Shown: piece by piece, positions 16,027-22,854 of the stretch | Position numbering within the stretch: the first letter of the stretch is position 1 | Layout: the number at the start of each line of letters is the position of its first letter | Source of the DNA: Nitrospirota bacterium | Lineage (GTDB): Bacteria > Nitrospirota > Thermodesulfovibrionia > Thermodesulfovibrionales > UBA1546 | DNA: 64,000 bases | Direction of reading: 5' to 3' | NCBI GenBank assembly: GCA_016212165.1 | Contig: JACRGY010000057.1 | Coordinates: forward strand, 1-64,000 | Made by a program: the position numbers and the translations under genes | The notes under the pieces: model-generated | Told to the model about the DNA's origin: nothing | The model's database searches: none | The model's input: only the letters and a program-made list of their open reading frames with translations

Positions 16027-16740
16027 TTAATCAATTTTACCGATGTGTTTTAAAACCGCCTTTAATAAAGAGGCGCTGTGGCCAAGCTGCACGTATGCCT
16101 CTTCCCTTGTCATGTCCCTGTTTTCTTTTCTTAGTTTGTGCCCCAGCGTTCTCGATATATTGGCTATTCTGGCAATTTCTCCTGCAAGGTCTTCTTCAAA
16201 ATGTTCAGGCCTCAGGTTAACCGGATATATATTTTTTTCTATCAGGCTGATATTTTTCAGGACTTCATTTTCCACAATCCCGTCATTGATGATATGACGA
16301 GCTTTATTAAAAGTGTCATAAGGGGTGTTATGTAAAGGCTGGGATAAATCGCCGATATAATGAGCACAGAAGGCAACATGATATTCAGGGTATTTGCCTG
16401 CCTTCACAGTCTTTTCATATTCACGCAGAGAGGCAATGATGGCTCCGTATAAATGCCCTTCGCTGTCTTTCGGGCTGTTGTACCTGCTTATCTGGGCAAG
16501 TACCGTCCCGGCCGTGACCAGGACATCTTTTTCATTATCGAAATAATGGTTGTTCCTTTCGATGAAATCCGCTTTTATCTTTGTAATGTCAGGGCCTGCG
16601 GCATTGTACCATCTGCTGTAACCCGCGGCCTTTGCTACTGCAAGGTGTGTCTCGTCATGCCATCCGGAAGCAGCGCTCAGGTTAAAAAAAAGGAACAGCG
16701 CCAGGGAAAAAATAATTGATTTGACGCGCAGGTTTTTCAT
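16027..16740 (-). CDS. S1/P1 nuclease-like or phospholipase C-like zinc protein
   Basis: 237 residues. A signal peptide ends near ASG, which would leave Trp at or near the mature N-terminus as in P1 nuclease. Zinc-ligand patterns are GWHDETHLAVAKAAG and HYIGDLSQPLHN (HxxxD...H), with a further H near FCAH. These enzymes use a tri-zinc site to cut nucleic acids or phospholipids outside the cytosol. The substrate cannot be assigned. Confidence 0.75.
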   Translation of the reverse strand: MKNLRVKSIIFSLALFLFFNLSAASGWHDETHLAVAKAAGYSRWYNAAGPDITKIKADFIERNNHYFDNEKDVLVTAGTVLAQISRYNSPKDSEGHLYGAIIASLREYEKTVKAGKYPEYHVAFCAHYIGDLSQPLHNTPYDTFNKARHIINDGIVENEVLKNISLIEKNIYPVNLRPEHFEEDLAGEIARIANISRTLGHKLRKENRDMTREEAYVQLGHSASLLKAVLKHIGKID

Positions 16741-16753
16741 AGGCCTATTTTAA

Positions 16754-17014
16754 CTAATCTCCCCCTTCTTCTTCCACTAATTGCCACTCTGCATATCCCT
16801 CTTTTCTTTTATCAAGCTTTTTGCCCTTTAGCGCTACCTTTTTTGTTAAAGGGTGTGTCCTGACCCTGATATATGCCCTCACAATGTTTGCGACTGCGGC
16901 TTCCTGAAAAACAAGCTCAGTGCCGTCCTGAAGTTTTATTGTGGTCCTGAGATGCCTGTGCCCTTCCGGTATCTCGGCAGTTAATTCTTTTATGTCTTCA
17001 TTCCTGATAATCAT
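16754..17014 (-). CDS. Small conserved-looking protein of unknown function
   Basis: 86 residues with a beta-rich core (HRHLRTTIKLQDGTELVFQEA) and a charged C-terminus. No domain was recognised. It ends 14 bases before the P1-nuclease-like gene and starts 14 bases after the repeat-module protein gene, so it is part of the same transcription unit. Confidence 0.6.
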   Translation of the reverse strand: MIIRNEDIKELTAEIPEGHRHLRTTIKLQDGTELVFQEAAVANIVRAYIRVRTHPLTKKVALKGKKLDKRKEGYAEWQLVEEEGGD

Positions 17015-17028
17015 ATAAGGCCTTAGTC

Positions 17029-17412
17029 TCAGGTATGCTGAGAATAATTTGTTAATCTGTCGGCATTAAACATCTTTAGTTGTTTTATCATCTCTTCTTC
17101 CGACAGGACACCAAGCTTGACAAGCGCCTCTCCAAAATAGATATAGTCATCTTTTTGTTCCTTGAGCAGTTCCTTAATCTGTGCTTCTGTTAAGAGGCCG
17201 TCTTCGAGCGCTATCTCTCCGAATTTCTTTAATTCCTCTTCCTGCTTAATGAGAACCTTATCTATCTCTTCCTCTGTAAGCCAGCCCTTTTTCTTTGCAA
17301 GATGCCCTATCTTTGAATTATTCTGCATCTGCATAATCCTTGCCTTAATAGTATCTTCGAATGTTATAAGGCCCTTCTTGCGCAGGTATTGGCCAAAGAG
17401 TATGTTTCTCAT
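17029..17412 (-). CDS. Four-repeat protein resembling type II secretion GspE N-terminal modules
   Basis: 127 residues made of four copies of a ~25-30 residue module: FGQYLRKKGLITFED, IGHLAKKKGWLTEEE, FGEIALEDGLLTEAQ and FGEALVKLGVLSEEE, each followed by a helix. This (F/I)Gx(x)Lxxx(G)xLTEEx pattern is that of the GspE/PilB N-terminal (MshEN-like) domain, some of which bind cyclic-di-GMP. Here the modules stand alone without an ATPase. Binding of a ligand is inference. Confidence 0.7.
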   Translation of the reverse strand: MRNILFGQYLRKKGLITFEDTIKARIMQMQNNSKIGHLAKKKGWLTEEEIDKVLIKQEEELKKFGEIALEDGLLTEAQIKELLKEQKDDYIYFGEALVKLGVLSEEEMIKQLKMFNADRLTNYSQHT

Positions 17413-17449
17413 TTGTATATCTCTCCGTTTCTTCCGGACATTTAATAAT

Positions 17450-17458
17450 CTTATACCA
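17450..17458 (-). promoter_or_regulatory. Extended -10 promoter
   Basis: TGGTATAAG on the minus strand, about 38 bases before the ATG at 17412. No clear -35. It fits the extended -10 pattern seen at several genes in the window. Confidence 0.4.
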
Positions 17459-17534
17459 TAAGGGCTGTTTTTTTAAATAGCAGACAGGCTTTATGGACGA
17501 TTGGATTAAGCTGATTCCAAGGGCATCGCAAGGA

Positions 17535-18488
17535 TTAGCATGAGCTTAATTGGCTGACAATGCCGCCGCGCTTAAGCATGTCCCTATAGTTGCCCTTGCA
17601 GCAATCGAGGATATATTTCAGGTAGGTTATGTTTTTCCATGTGGATTCAAGATAAAGATCTTTTTCAATATTCCACCGCCTGCTGAAATGGTGCCTCATG
17701 TATCTGGCATCATACCCCATCTCTATTTCGAGCCTTTGCCTGATGAGTTCATAAAATCCAACTGTCTTCTCAAGAAAATCGTCCTCATGCGCATATCCGC
17801 AGACATTGCCTTCATGGAATTCCTTGAAAAGGAAAAGCAGCCTTTCGAGGTATACACGGTCTGACATCTGTCCAAGCAGGTCGGACATGAAAATAATTTT
17901 TCCCATCATCCTTTCCTCTTCGGATTCAAATGGTATGTCATCGATCTTTACGCCCAGATTCGTAGCCGTAACAATGCGCCTGCATTTCTCATAATCACTC
18001 TCAGAGAACCTGTTTCTTCTGAAATAATCTTTCATGAATTTGATGCTGCGCTCCACATGAATTAATGTATACTTGGAGCCTGTGCCGTTATTATCGCCTT
18101 CTGTCTGGATATAGCCTGTGTCGTGCAGCAATGCGCTGACTAAACCAAGCCCTATCGTCTCTCTGCTGAAACTATATCCCTCTAAATAGAAACCATGGAT
18201 GAGCCTCGCCATTGTGAGGAACACATCAGTGGTGTGCTTTAAATCATGGTAGCCGGTGTTGCATTCCCTGTAGCCCGGATATTTGCCTTTAAAGAGAATC
18301 GCTGTATCTGTAAAAACCTCTTTCAAGACTGCAAAGTCATAAGAGGGAAGAATCATCGAGACGATATTCCTTACCTCTTTAAAGACGCATTCAGGCCTGT
18401 CAATGTCAACAAGAAGCGCCATGTCAAGCCTGTCATTAATTATTGCTTCTCTGCATCCCATGGATAGGATTCTCCTTTTGGTAGCCAT
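17535..18488 (-). CDS. HD-domain protein, cyclic-nucleotide phosphodiesterase-like
   Basis: 317 residues. Metal-site motifs are YHDLKHTTDV near 82-91, LLHDTGY near 118 and a later D in IFMSDLLGQMSD. The first resembles the HNxxHxxDV signature of class I (eukaryotic-type) PDEases rather than the usual bacterial HD-GYP. It may hydrolyse a cyclic nucleotide or another phosphoester. It is monocistronic, facing a small divergent membrane-protein gene. Confidence 0.75.
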   Translation of the reverse strand: MATKRRILSMGCREAIINDRLDMALLVDIDRPECVFKEVRNIVSMILPSYDFAVLKEVFTDTAILFKGKYPGYRECNTGYHDLKHTTDVFLTMARLIHGFYLEGYSFSRETIGLGLVSALLHDTGYIQTEGDNNGTGSKYTLIHVERSIKFMKDYFRRNRFSESDYEKCRRIVTATNLGVKIDDIPFESEEERMMGKIIFMSDLLGQMSDRVYLERLLFLFKEFHEGNVCGYAHEDDFLEKTVGFYELIRQRLEIEMGYDARYMRHHFSRRWNIEKDLYLESTWKNITYLKYILDCCKGNYRDMLKRGGIVSQLSSC

Positions 18489-18553
18489 TATGAAATCATA
18501 ACAGGGATTGTTGTGTCAAGGGTCATGACAACCTCTGGTGAATCAAAAAACCG

Positions 18554-18562
18554 TGCTATAAT
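18554..18562 (+). promoter_or_regulatory. Extended -10 promoter, near-leaderless
   Basis: TGCTATAAT; the last -10 base is 10 bases before the ATG at 18572, so the transcript would start about 3 bases before it. Confidence 0.45.
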
Positions 18563-18571
18563 ATAACCGGT

Positions 18572-18829
18572 ATGTTTACGGAGATTATTGACAGTCTTAT
18601 AGCCTTAGTCAAAGGCAATCTGGCAGTTTCTATTGCTGCCGGGTTGCTAATCCTTTTTATTGCCTACAGGAGCTTTAAGTTTTTTTTTAAGGCCCTGGTT
18701 GTCTTGGCTATTGCAGGGGTGGTGCTCTATCTGATACTAAGCATGGCTGCAACAGGGAGCGCCAAAAAGGAAACGCTTAACGAGAAATCTCTGCCTGAAA
18801 ATGTCACGCCATTGCACTTGAGGCTTTGA
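18572..18829 (+). CDS. Small inner-membrane protein
   Basis: 85 residues with two hydrophobic segments (about 17-33 and 38-58: SIAAGLLILFIAYRSF, FFKALVVLAIAGVVLYLIL) and a short polar tail. No family was recognised. It has its own extended -10 promoter and no ribosome site; the ATG choice is supported only by that promoter spacing. Confidence 0.6.
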   Translation: MFTEIIDSLIALVKGNLAVSIAAGLLILFIAYRSFKFFFKALVVLAIAGVVLYLILSMAATGSAKKETLNEKSLPENVTPLHLRL

Positions 18830-18849
18830 ACAGGTGAAGTTTTTTTGAA

Positions 18850-19182
18850 TTAATCCAATCCAACTGCCTTGCGGAACTTCTTCCAGCCATCTTTTAAAAA
18901 ATCTCTTGCTTTGTAGAGAGCCCCCTTTATGCCCTCACGGATCTTTTCCATGGCGCCTTTAACTTCTTTTGTATCTTCTTTTGCCTTTTCCTTTATATGC
19001 CCGGCATCTTCTTTAATTTTTTCCTTTAAGTCCTTAGAGGCTTTTTTTGTTTTAGCCGCAGTCCTCTTAAGATTCTTTTTGCTGTGCTCTTTTTTTGTCT
19101 CTGCAGGCTTCTCCTCTGCAAATACAGGAGAGATTAAGGCGAAGATAAGGAAAAAGCACAGAATGGTTTTAGGGGTTTTCAT
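18850..19182 (-). CDS. Secreted lysine-rich helical protein
   Basis: 110 residues. A signal peptide (TILCFFLIFALISPVFA) is followed by about 60 residues of charged Lys/Glu helix with heptad-like spacing and a final amphipathic stretch (LYKARDFLKDGWKKFRKAVG). The pattern resembles LEA-like or apolipoprotein-like envelope proteins of unknown role. Confidence 0.65.
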   Translation of the reverse strand: MKTPKTILCFFLIFALISPVFAEEKPAETKKEHSKKNLKRTAAKTKKASKDLKEKIKEDAGHIKEKAKEDTKEVKGAMEKIREGIKGALYKARDFLKDGWKKFRKAVGLD

Positions 19183-19204
19183 TTTCTTTCAATCCTTATT
19201 GTGG

Positions 19205-19777
19205 TCAAGATGCCTTTCCTTTTGCCTGCTGCCTTGCATGATAAAGCCGTTCAGTGAACCCGCCTTCTTCAAGGAATTGTTTTTCGAGTTGCCGAAGCTG
19301 CTGGTCAAGCAGGTAGTTTGCCTGGTGGATAAGGCAGATTAAGGTGTTTGCAGCAACTTCAGGACTTTCTTTTTCAACATAGGCCTTATAAGTCCCATAC
19401 GACCTATTCTTCTCCCAGGCGAGCTTTCTAATTGCCTGCGCTTGCTCATGGCTCTTCTCCCAGAGCAGCAACCCTTTCTGTCGCAGGAAGTCATTGTAGT
19501 CAAGCAATAGCTCTTCAAGACTTGCGCGTGCAACTCCGACAAGCTTCAGTTCGGTTTTCTTTGAAGTGCCGGAGACCATGCTGCCTTCTGCAATGTTTTG
19601 CTTTCCGCTCCGCGCTGCCTGCACCATCTGGTCATGAGTGCGCGAGCGTTTGCCAATAAACTTGTCACAGAATATTACAGTTGCATCATAGATGATTTCT
19701 GTGGTCTGATAGGATTTCAGATTCCGATATCCGCCGTGAGGGGGGATTAAGGTTGGCTTTGGTTTCTTTTCATCCAT
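19205..19777 (-). CDS. Four-helix-bundle protein with suffix domain
   Basis: 190 residues. It has the S23-type four-helix-bundle pattern (TTEIIYDATVIFCDKFI, DQMVQAARSGKQNIAEGS, ELKLVGVARASLEELLLDY) with an N-terminal GGYRNLKSYQ and a C-terminal suffix region (NTLICLIHQANYLLDQQL). Members are common in environmental bacteria; the original family was found within 23S rRNA intervening sequences, but no function is established. The start overlaps the next gene by 8 bases. Confidence 0.85.
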   Translation of the reverse strand: MDEKKPKPTLIPPHGGYRNLKSYQTTEIIYDATVIFCDKFIGKRSRTHDQMVQAARSGKQNIAEGSMVSGTSKKTELKLVGVARASLEELLLDYNDFLRQKGLLLWEKSHEQAQAIRKLAWEKNRSYGTYKAYVEKESPEVAANTLICLIHQANYLLDQQLRQLEKQFLEEGGFTERLYHARQQAKGKAS

Positions 19778-19988
19778 TTACATATGTCCCATTTGTCCTA
19801 TTAGTCTTCTGCGTCCTAACTGCATCATTCAGTGCAAGACTGATCGCGCCATGCCAATCAATATAATCGCTCACTTTATCCTCAACGATTTTCAATTCCT
19901 TTTTTGAAGCCTGCCGCCCAAGTTCTTCTTCTGCGACATTCTGAACGTCTTCAATATTTAATGAGTAAATGATTTTAGAGGGTTTCAT
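19770..19988 (-). CDS. Small protein of unknown function
   Basis: 72 residues, starting with KPSKIIYSLNIEDVQNVAEEEL and containing a DYIDWHGAIS motif. It looks like the small acidic proteins that occur beside accessory genes, perhaps antitoxin-like, but no family was assigned. It is coupled to the four-helix-bundle gene by an 8-base overlap. Confidence 0.6.
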   Translation of the reverse strand: MKPSKIIYSLNIEDVQNVAEEELGRQASKKELKIVEDKVSDYIDWHGAISLALNDAVRTQKTNRTNGTYVNG

Positions 19989-20067
19989 CGTTCAGTTCCT
20001 CCATGAATTGTCTGTTACACCGACATATAATTTCAAAAAATAAAATCCTTTTTTGCCACCAACTTTG

Positions 20068-21555
20068 TTAAGCTACTGGAAAATCTTCAGGTTTTATTTC
20101 TTTTTTCAGTAAAGCTATCAACTTTTTGATTAATTCAGTTTTTTCGGGAGGGATTGATTGATCTGTCAAGCATCCTAATAATTCGTCAAAAGACCATTCT
20201 TTTAATTCAAAGGTGGATAATGCCTTAATTCTTTCACCGATTTCATTTAACTCAAGCTTGTATTCCTTGTTATTAAGAATGAGTGTTGTTATCAGCAAAA
20301 ACTTTGACATTATTCTGTCTCTATCGGTGTCAGACAAAGCGTAGCTTTCATTAGCCCATGTTTCGGCATCGGAAAAAGCTTTTTTGCATATGTACGCCTC
20401 GGCTAAGTTTAATGCGGCAGAAACATTTTTTTCTTTATCAAGGCGTTTTAAATAAAATTCAATTGCAGAATCAAAATTGCCCATTTTCCCATAATTGAGT
20501 CCTATTTGAAATAGCGCATCTAAGAGATAAGGCGATTTTTGATTTAATGTTTCAATTTGTTTTGCATCATTAACGGACAAATCATATTTTCTCATCTTTC
20601 GATATGTTATGCTTCTTTGAAGGTAGGCAGCTTCATATTTCGGATTTAATTTAATAGCCTCGGTTAAATAGTGTATCGATTTTTCATAGTCATGCTCCTT
20701 TTTCTCCCTATAACAAGCACCAATATTTGCATATGAAGCAAGTTCTTTTGGTTTAATTTTTAATGCCTCCATATAGTCGTTTATTGCTTCATCAAATTGC
20801 TTCATACGATGATTAGCCAAACCCCTATAGAAAATAGCATCGAAGTTGACCCCCGGAAATTCAATGGCCTTATTAAAATTGTCTATTGATTTTTCCATAT
20901 TGCCTTGATCTAAGTAAATTTTTCCTCTCTCTACATAAACGCTAGGTGTCAAAGTTAAATCTAATGCTTCTATTTTTTTCATCAATTCTATGCTTTTATT
21001 CATATCTTCGTCTTTTGTTTTCATTTCTTCAAACACTGGAGCTGTCTGTTCTTTGACTTCTTTTTTAACTAAATCTGAGGCCTTTTTTGAGATAAATTCG
21101 GTTGCAACATCGCCAACTAATCTTTCTAAATTTGCCATCTTAGATTTTGTGTCGTTTGCACATTTCTCTGATTCAGTTCTAATGTCTAACATTTTTTGAT
21201 ATTCATCCATCATCAGTTTTCTTGTCTCTTTTATCTCTTTTTCAAACTGATGAGATCTTATTACTTGGTATCCTATTAAGAATATGATCAGTGTGAGTAC
21301 AATGGTTGCAATTGTCCCAACATATTTCACTGTATCACTACTAACGGTTAATGCCTGTTTCATTTGTTCGACTGGGTTAGAATTTTTTTCAACTTTATCT
21401 AATTTTTCTTTAAGGCCATTAAGTTCCTGTGACAAATTTTCTGTTTTAACAGCTTCGCTAGATTTTATTTTTTGAGCATTAACTTCTTGAGAAGCGTAGA
21501 TAATTAAAAAAAAGATACAGAAAATAAAAGCTACTAACTTAAAATTCATTTTCAT
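20068..21555 (-). CDS. TPR protein with two N-terminal membrane segments
   Basis: 495 residues. There is a signal-like segment (residues 6-23), a coiled-coil stretch, a second membrane segment near 78-97 (TIATIVLTLIIFLIGYQVI), another coiled coil to ~190, then about seven TPR motifs (for example KSIDNFNKAIEF, EAINDYMEALKI, KSIHYLTEAIKL, SAIEFYLKRLDK). The codons are clearly more A/T-rich than in neighbours, which suggests recent acquisition. Function unknown. Confidence 0.8.
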   Translation of the reverse strand: MKMNFKLVAFIFCIFFLIIYASQEVNAQKIKSSEAVKTENLSQELNGLKEKLDKVEKNSNPVEQMKQALTVSSDTVKYVGTIATIVLTLIIFLIGYQVIRSHQFEKEIKETRKLMMDEYQKMLDIRTESEKCANDTKSKMANLERLVGDVATEFISKKASDLVKKEVKEQTAPVFEEMKTKDEDMNKSIELMKKIEALDLTLTPSVYVERGKIYLDQGNMEKSIDNFNKAIEFPGVNFDAIFYRGLANHRMKQFDEAINDYMEALKIKPKELASYANIGACYREKKEHDYEKSIHYLTEAIKLNPKYEAAYLQRSITYRKMRKYDLSVNDAKQIETLNQKSPYLLDALFQIGLNYGKMGNFDSAIEFYLKRLDKEKNVSAALNLAEAYICKKAFSDAETWANESYALSDTDRDRIMSKFLLITTLILNNKEYKLELNEIGERIKALSTFELKEWSFDELLGCLTDQSIPPEKTELIKKLIALLKKEIKPEDFPVA

Positions 21556-21636
21556 CTTTTGCCTCGCTTAATAAAAATAAAGTTTAAAAGCGAAAAACTG
21601 AAAATTTGGCTCCACGTCCAATATTCTCCTCGCTGC

Positions 21637-21845
21637 CTATTCCTCTACCCACGGATAAAAACCCTGCGCGCCTATAATCTTCAATCTCTCAACTATCCAA
21701 TCTTCAATGACATCCCTGACTTCACCAATCATCTCAATATCCCATCTAATTTCATCCGCTGCCGGATTGAGTTCCTGAATGAGATGATAAATACGTTGTC
21801 AACACTGTCCTGCCTTTTAATCTGTTCTTCAGTTAATTTCTTCAT
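21637..21845 (-). pseudogene. Frameshifted small gene
   Basis: From the ATG at 21845 the first ~17 codons read MKKLTEEQIKRQDSVDNV. A one-base loss near 21792-21795 breaks the frame. Reading on in the other frame gives IYHLIQELNPAADEIRW and a coherent C-terminus ending GFYPWVEE and a stop at 21637. Restoring one base gives a 69-residue protein. Either the gene is inactivated or the base is a sequencing or assembly error. Confidence 0.6.
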
Positions 21846-21897
21846 AAAATCAGCACTCCGCCCTCTCAACCAAAACACATAGCACTAAAGATGTGAG

Positions 21898-22155
21898 CTA
21901 TGCGTTGACAACTGCAAGGTGAGGTTTGGCAATACGTGGTGTTTTAAGCTCAACGATAACAACCTTCTTGCCTGCTTTTTTCATGGACTCTGCTATTTTT
22001 TTATTCTCAGCTAATAACGCCGGATCATCTTTTGGAAAGATAATAAGTTCGGCATCTGAAGGTATCTTGTCGAGGATGTCAGGATGGTCAAATGCGTATT
22101 TCATGAATGTATCGAGAAGGTCGAGATTCTTTCTAACTGCCATTTCCTTTTTCAT
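21898..22155 (-). CDS. Small protein resembling the DUF5647 group
   Basis: 85 residues with the pattern KNLDLLDTFMKYAFDHPDILDKIP, then DAELIIFPKDDPALLAENKK and a beta strand KKVVIVELK. From memory this matches a group of short proteins labelled DUF5647; the label is not checked. It overlaps the upstream gene by 23 bases, which points to a coupled pair, as in toxin-antitoxin modules (inference). Confidence 0.65.
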   Translation of the reverse strand: MKKEMAVRKNLDLLDTFMKYAFDHPDILDKIPSDAELIIFPKDDPALLAENKKIAESMKKAGKKVVIVELKTPRIAKPHLAVVNA

Positions 22156-22471
22156 CTTTTAACTCCTTTTCATAGGCTGCCCTGTACCATCTCCATGATA
22201 TTTTAAGGTCTTGTATGGCGAATGTAAAGGCAGCGCTGAATGTTGGAAAATATAAAGGCTGTTTTTCTTTCAGACCGGAAGCATGGATTATGTCCTTGTG
22301 AGCAAACCCGTGTGATGTGTCGTACCTGACAATCGGGTGCCATTTACTTTTCATTTTAGCTTCGTATTGCACTACAAATTTCAAAATCTCCCCTTTGTCT
22401 TTAATTGCGGTGACTCGGATTCTGTCCTCTGCATCTTGGGAAAGCGTGACAATAAAATTTATTTCTTGCAA
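22133..22471 (-). CDS. Small protein coupled to the DUF5647-like gene
   Basis: 112 residues from a TTG at 22471, chosen for the AGGAG site 5-6 bases before it. The core reads like a single alpha/beta domain (ILKFVVQYEAKMKSKWHPIV.YDTSHG, then a helix KDLKISWRWYRAAYEKEL). I recall similar small proteins (DUF7718-like) next to DUF5647-like genes but cannot confirm it. Function unknown. Confidence 0.62.
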   Translation of the reverse strand: MQEINFIVTLSQDAEDRIRVTAIKDKGEILKFVVQYEAKMKSKWHPIVRYDTSHGFAHKDIIHASGLKEKQPLYFPTFSAAFTFAIQDLKISWRWYRAAYEKELKDEKGNGS

Positions 22472-22569
22472 GCTTTCTCCTGCTCATCCGTAATCTTCAA
22501 TATTTCAACCATCTATCCTCTCAACCCAAAACATCTTCTCCTTTGAACCCTTGAAATCCTGAAACTTTT

Positions 22570-22776
22570 TTACCCTTGCCTCTGCAACCTCTTCTTGGGA
22601 GGGACACGTTTGGTTTTTTCTTTTTTGAATTCTACATTATCATCGGACTGCATATTGGAGGGTATTGCTGCGAGGTCGTGTTCTTCAGCGCCAACTGTAT
22701 AGGCTATAGCGTTCTCTATCCCTTCAAATAATTTATAGAGCGCTAATAATTCTTCTTTTTCTTTATGGCTTGCCAC
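22570..22776 (-). CDS. Small protein of unknown function
   Basis: 68 residues from a GTG at 22776 with GAGGAG about 11 bases upstream. An N-terminal helix (EKEELLALYKLFEGIENAIAY) precedes a disordered basic tail (KKEKTKRVPPKKRLQRQG). No family was recognised. The gap 22472-22569 holds only very short frames that may be remnants. Confidence 0.45.
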   Translation of the reverse strand: MASHKEKEELLALYKLFEGIENAIAYTVGAEEHDLAAIPSNMQSDDNVEFKKEKTKRVPPKKRLQRQG

Positions 22777-22854
22777 CTGTCAGTATTCTCCTCGGTTTCG
22801 AGTCGCAACGACCTGTATTTTTTGAACGGCTCCTTGCCGCAAATACTTTTTATC

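Noticed and set aside
22472..22569. Two very short frames with ribosome-like sites (MFWVERIDG; MVEILKITDEQEKACKK)
   Set aside because: They may be remnants of a decayed gene but are too short to support as genes without homologues.
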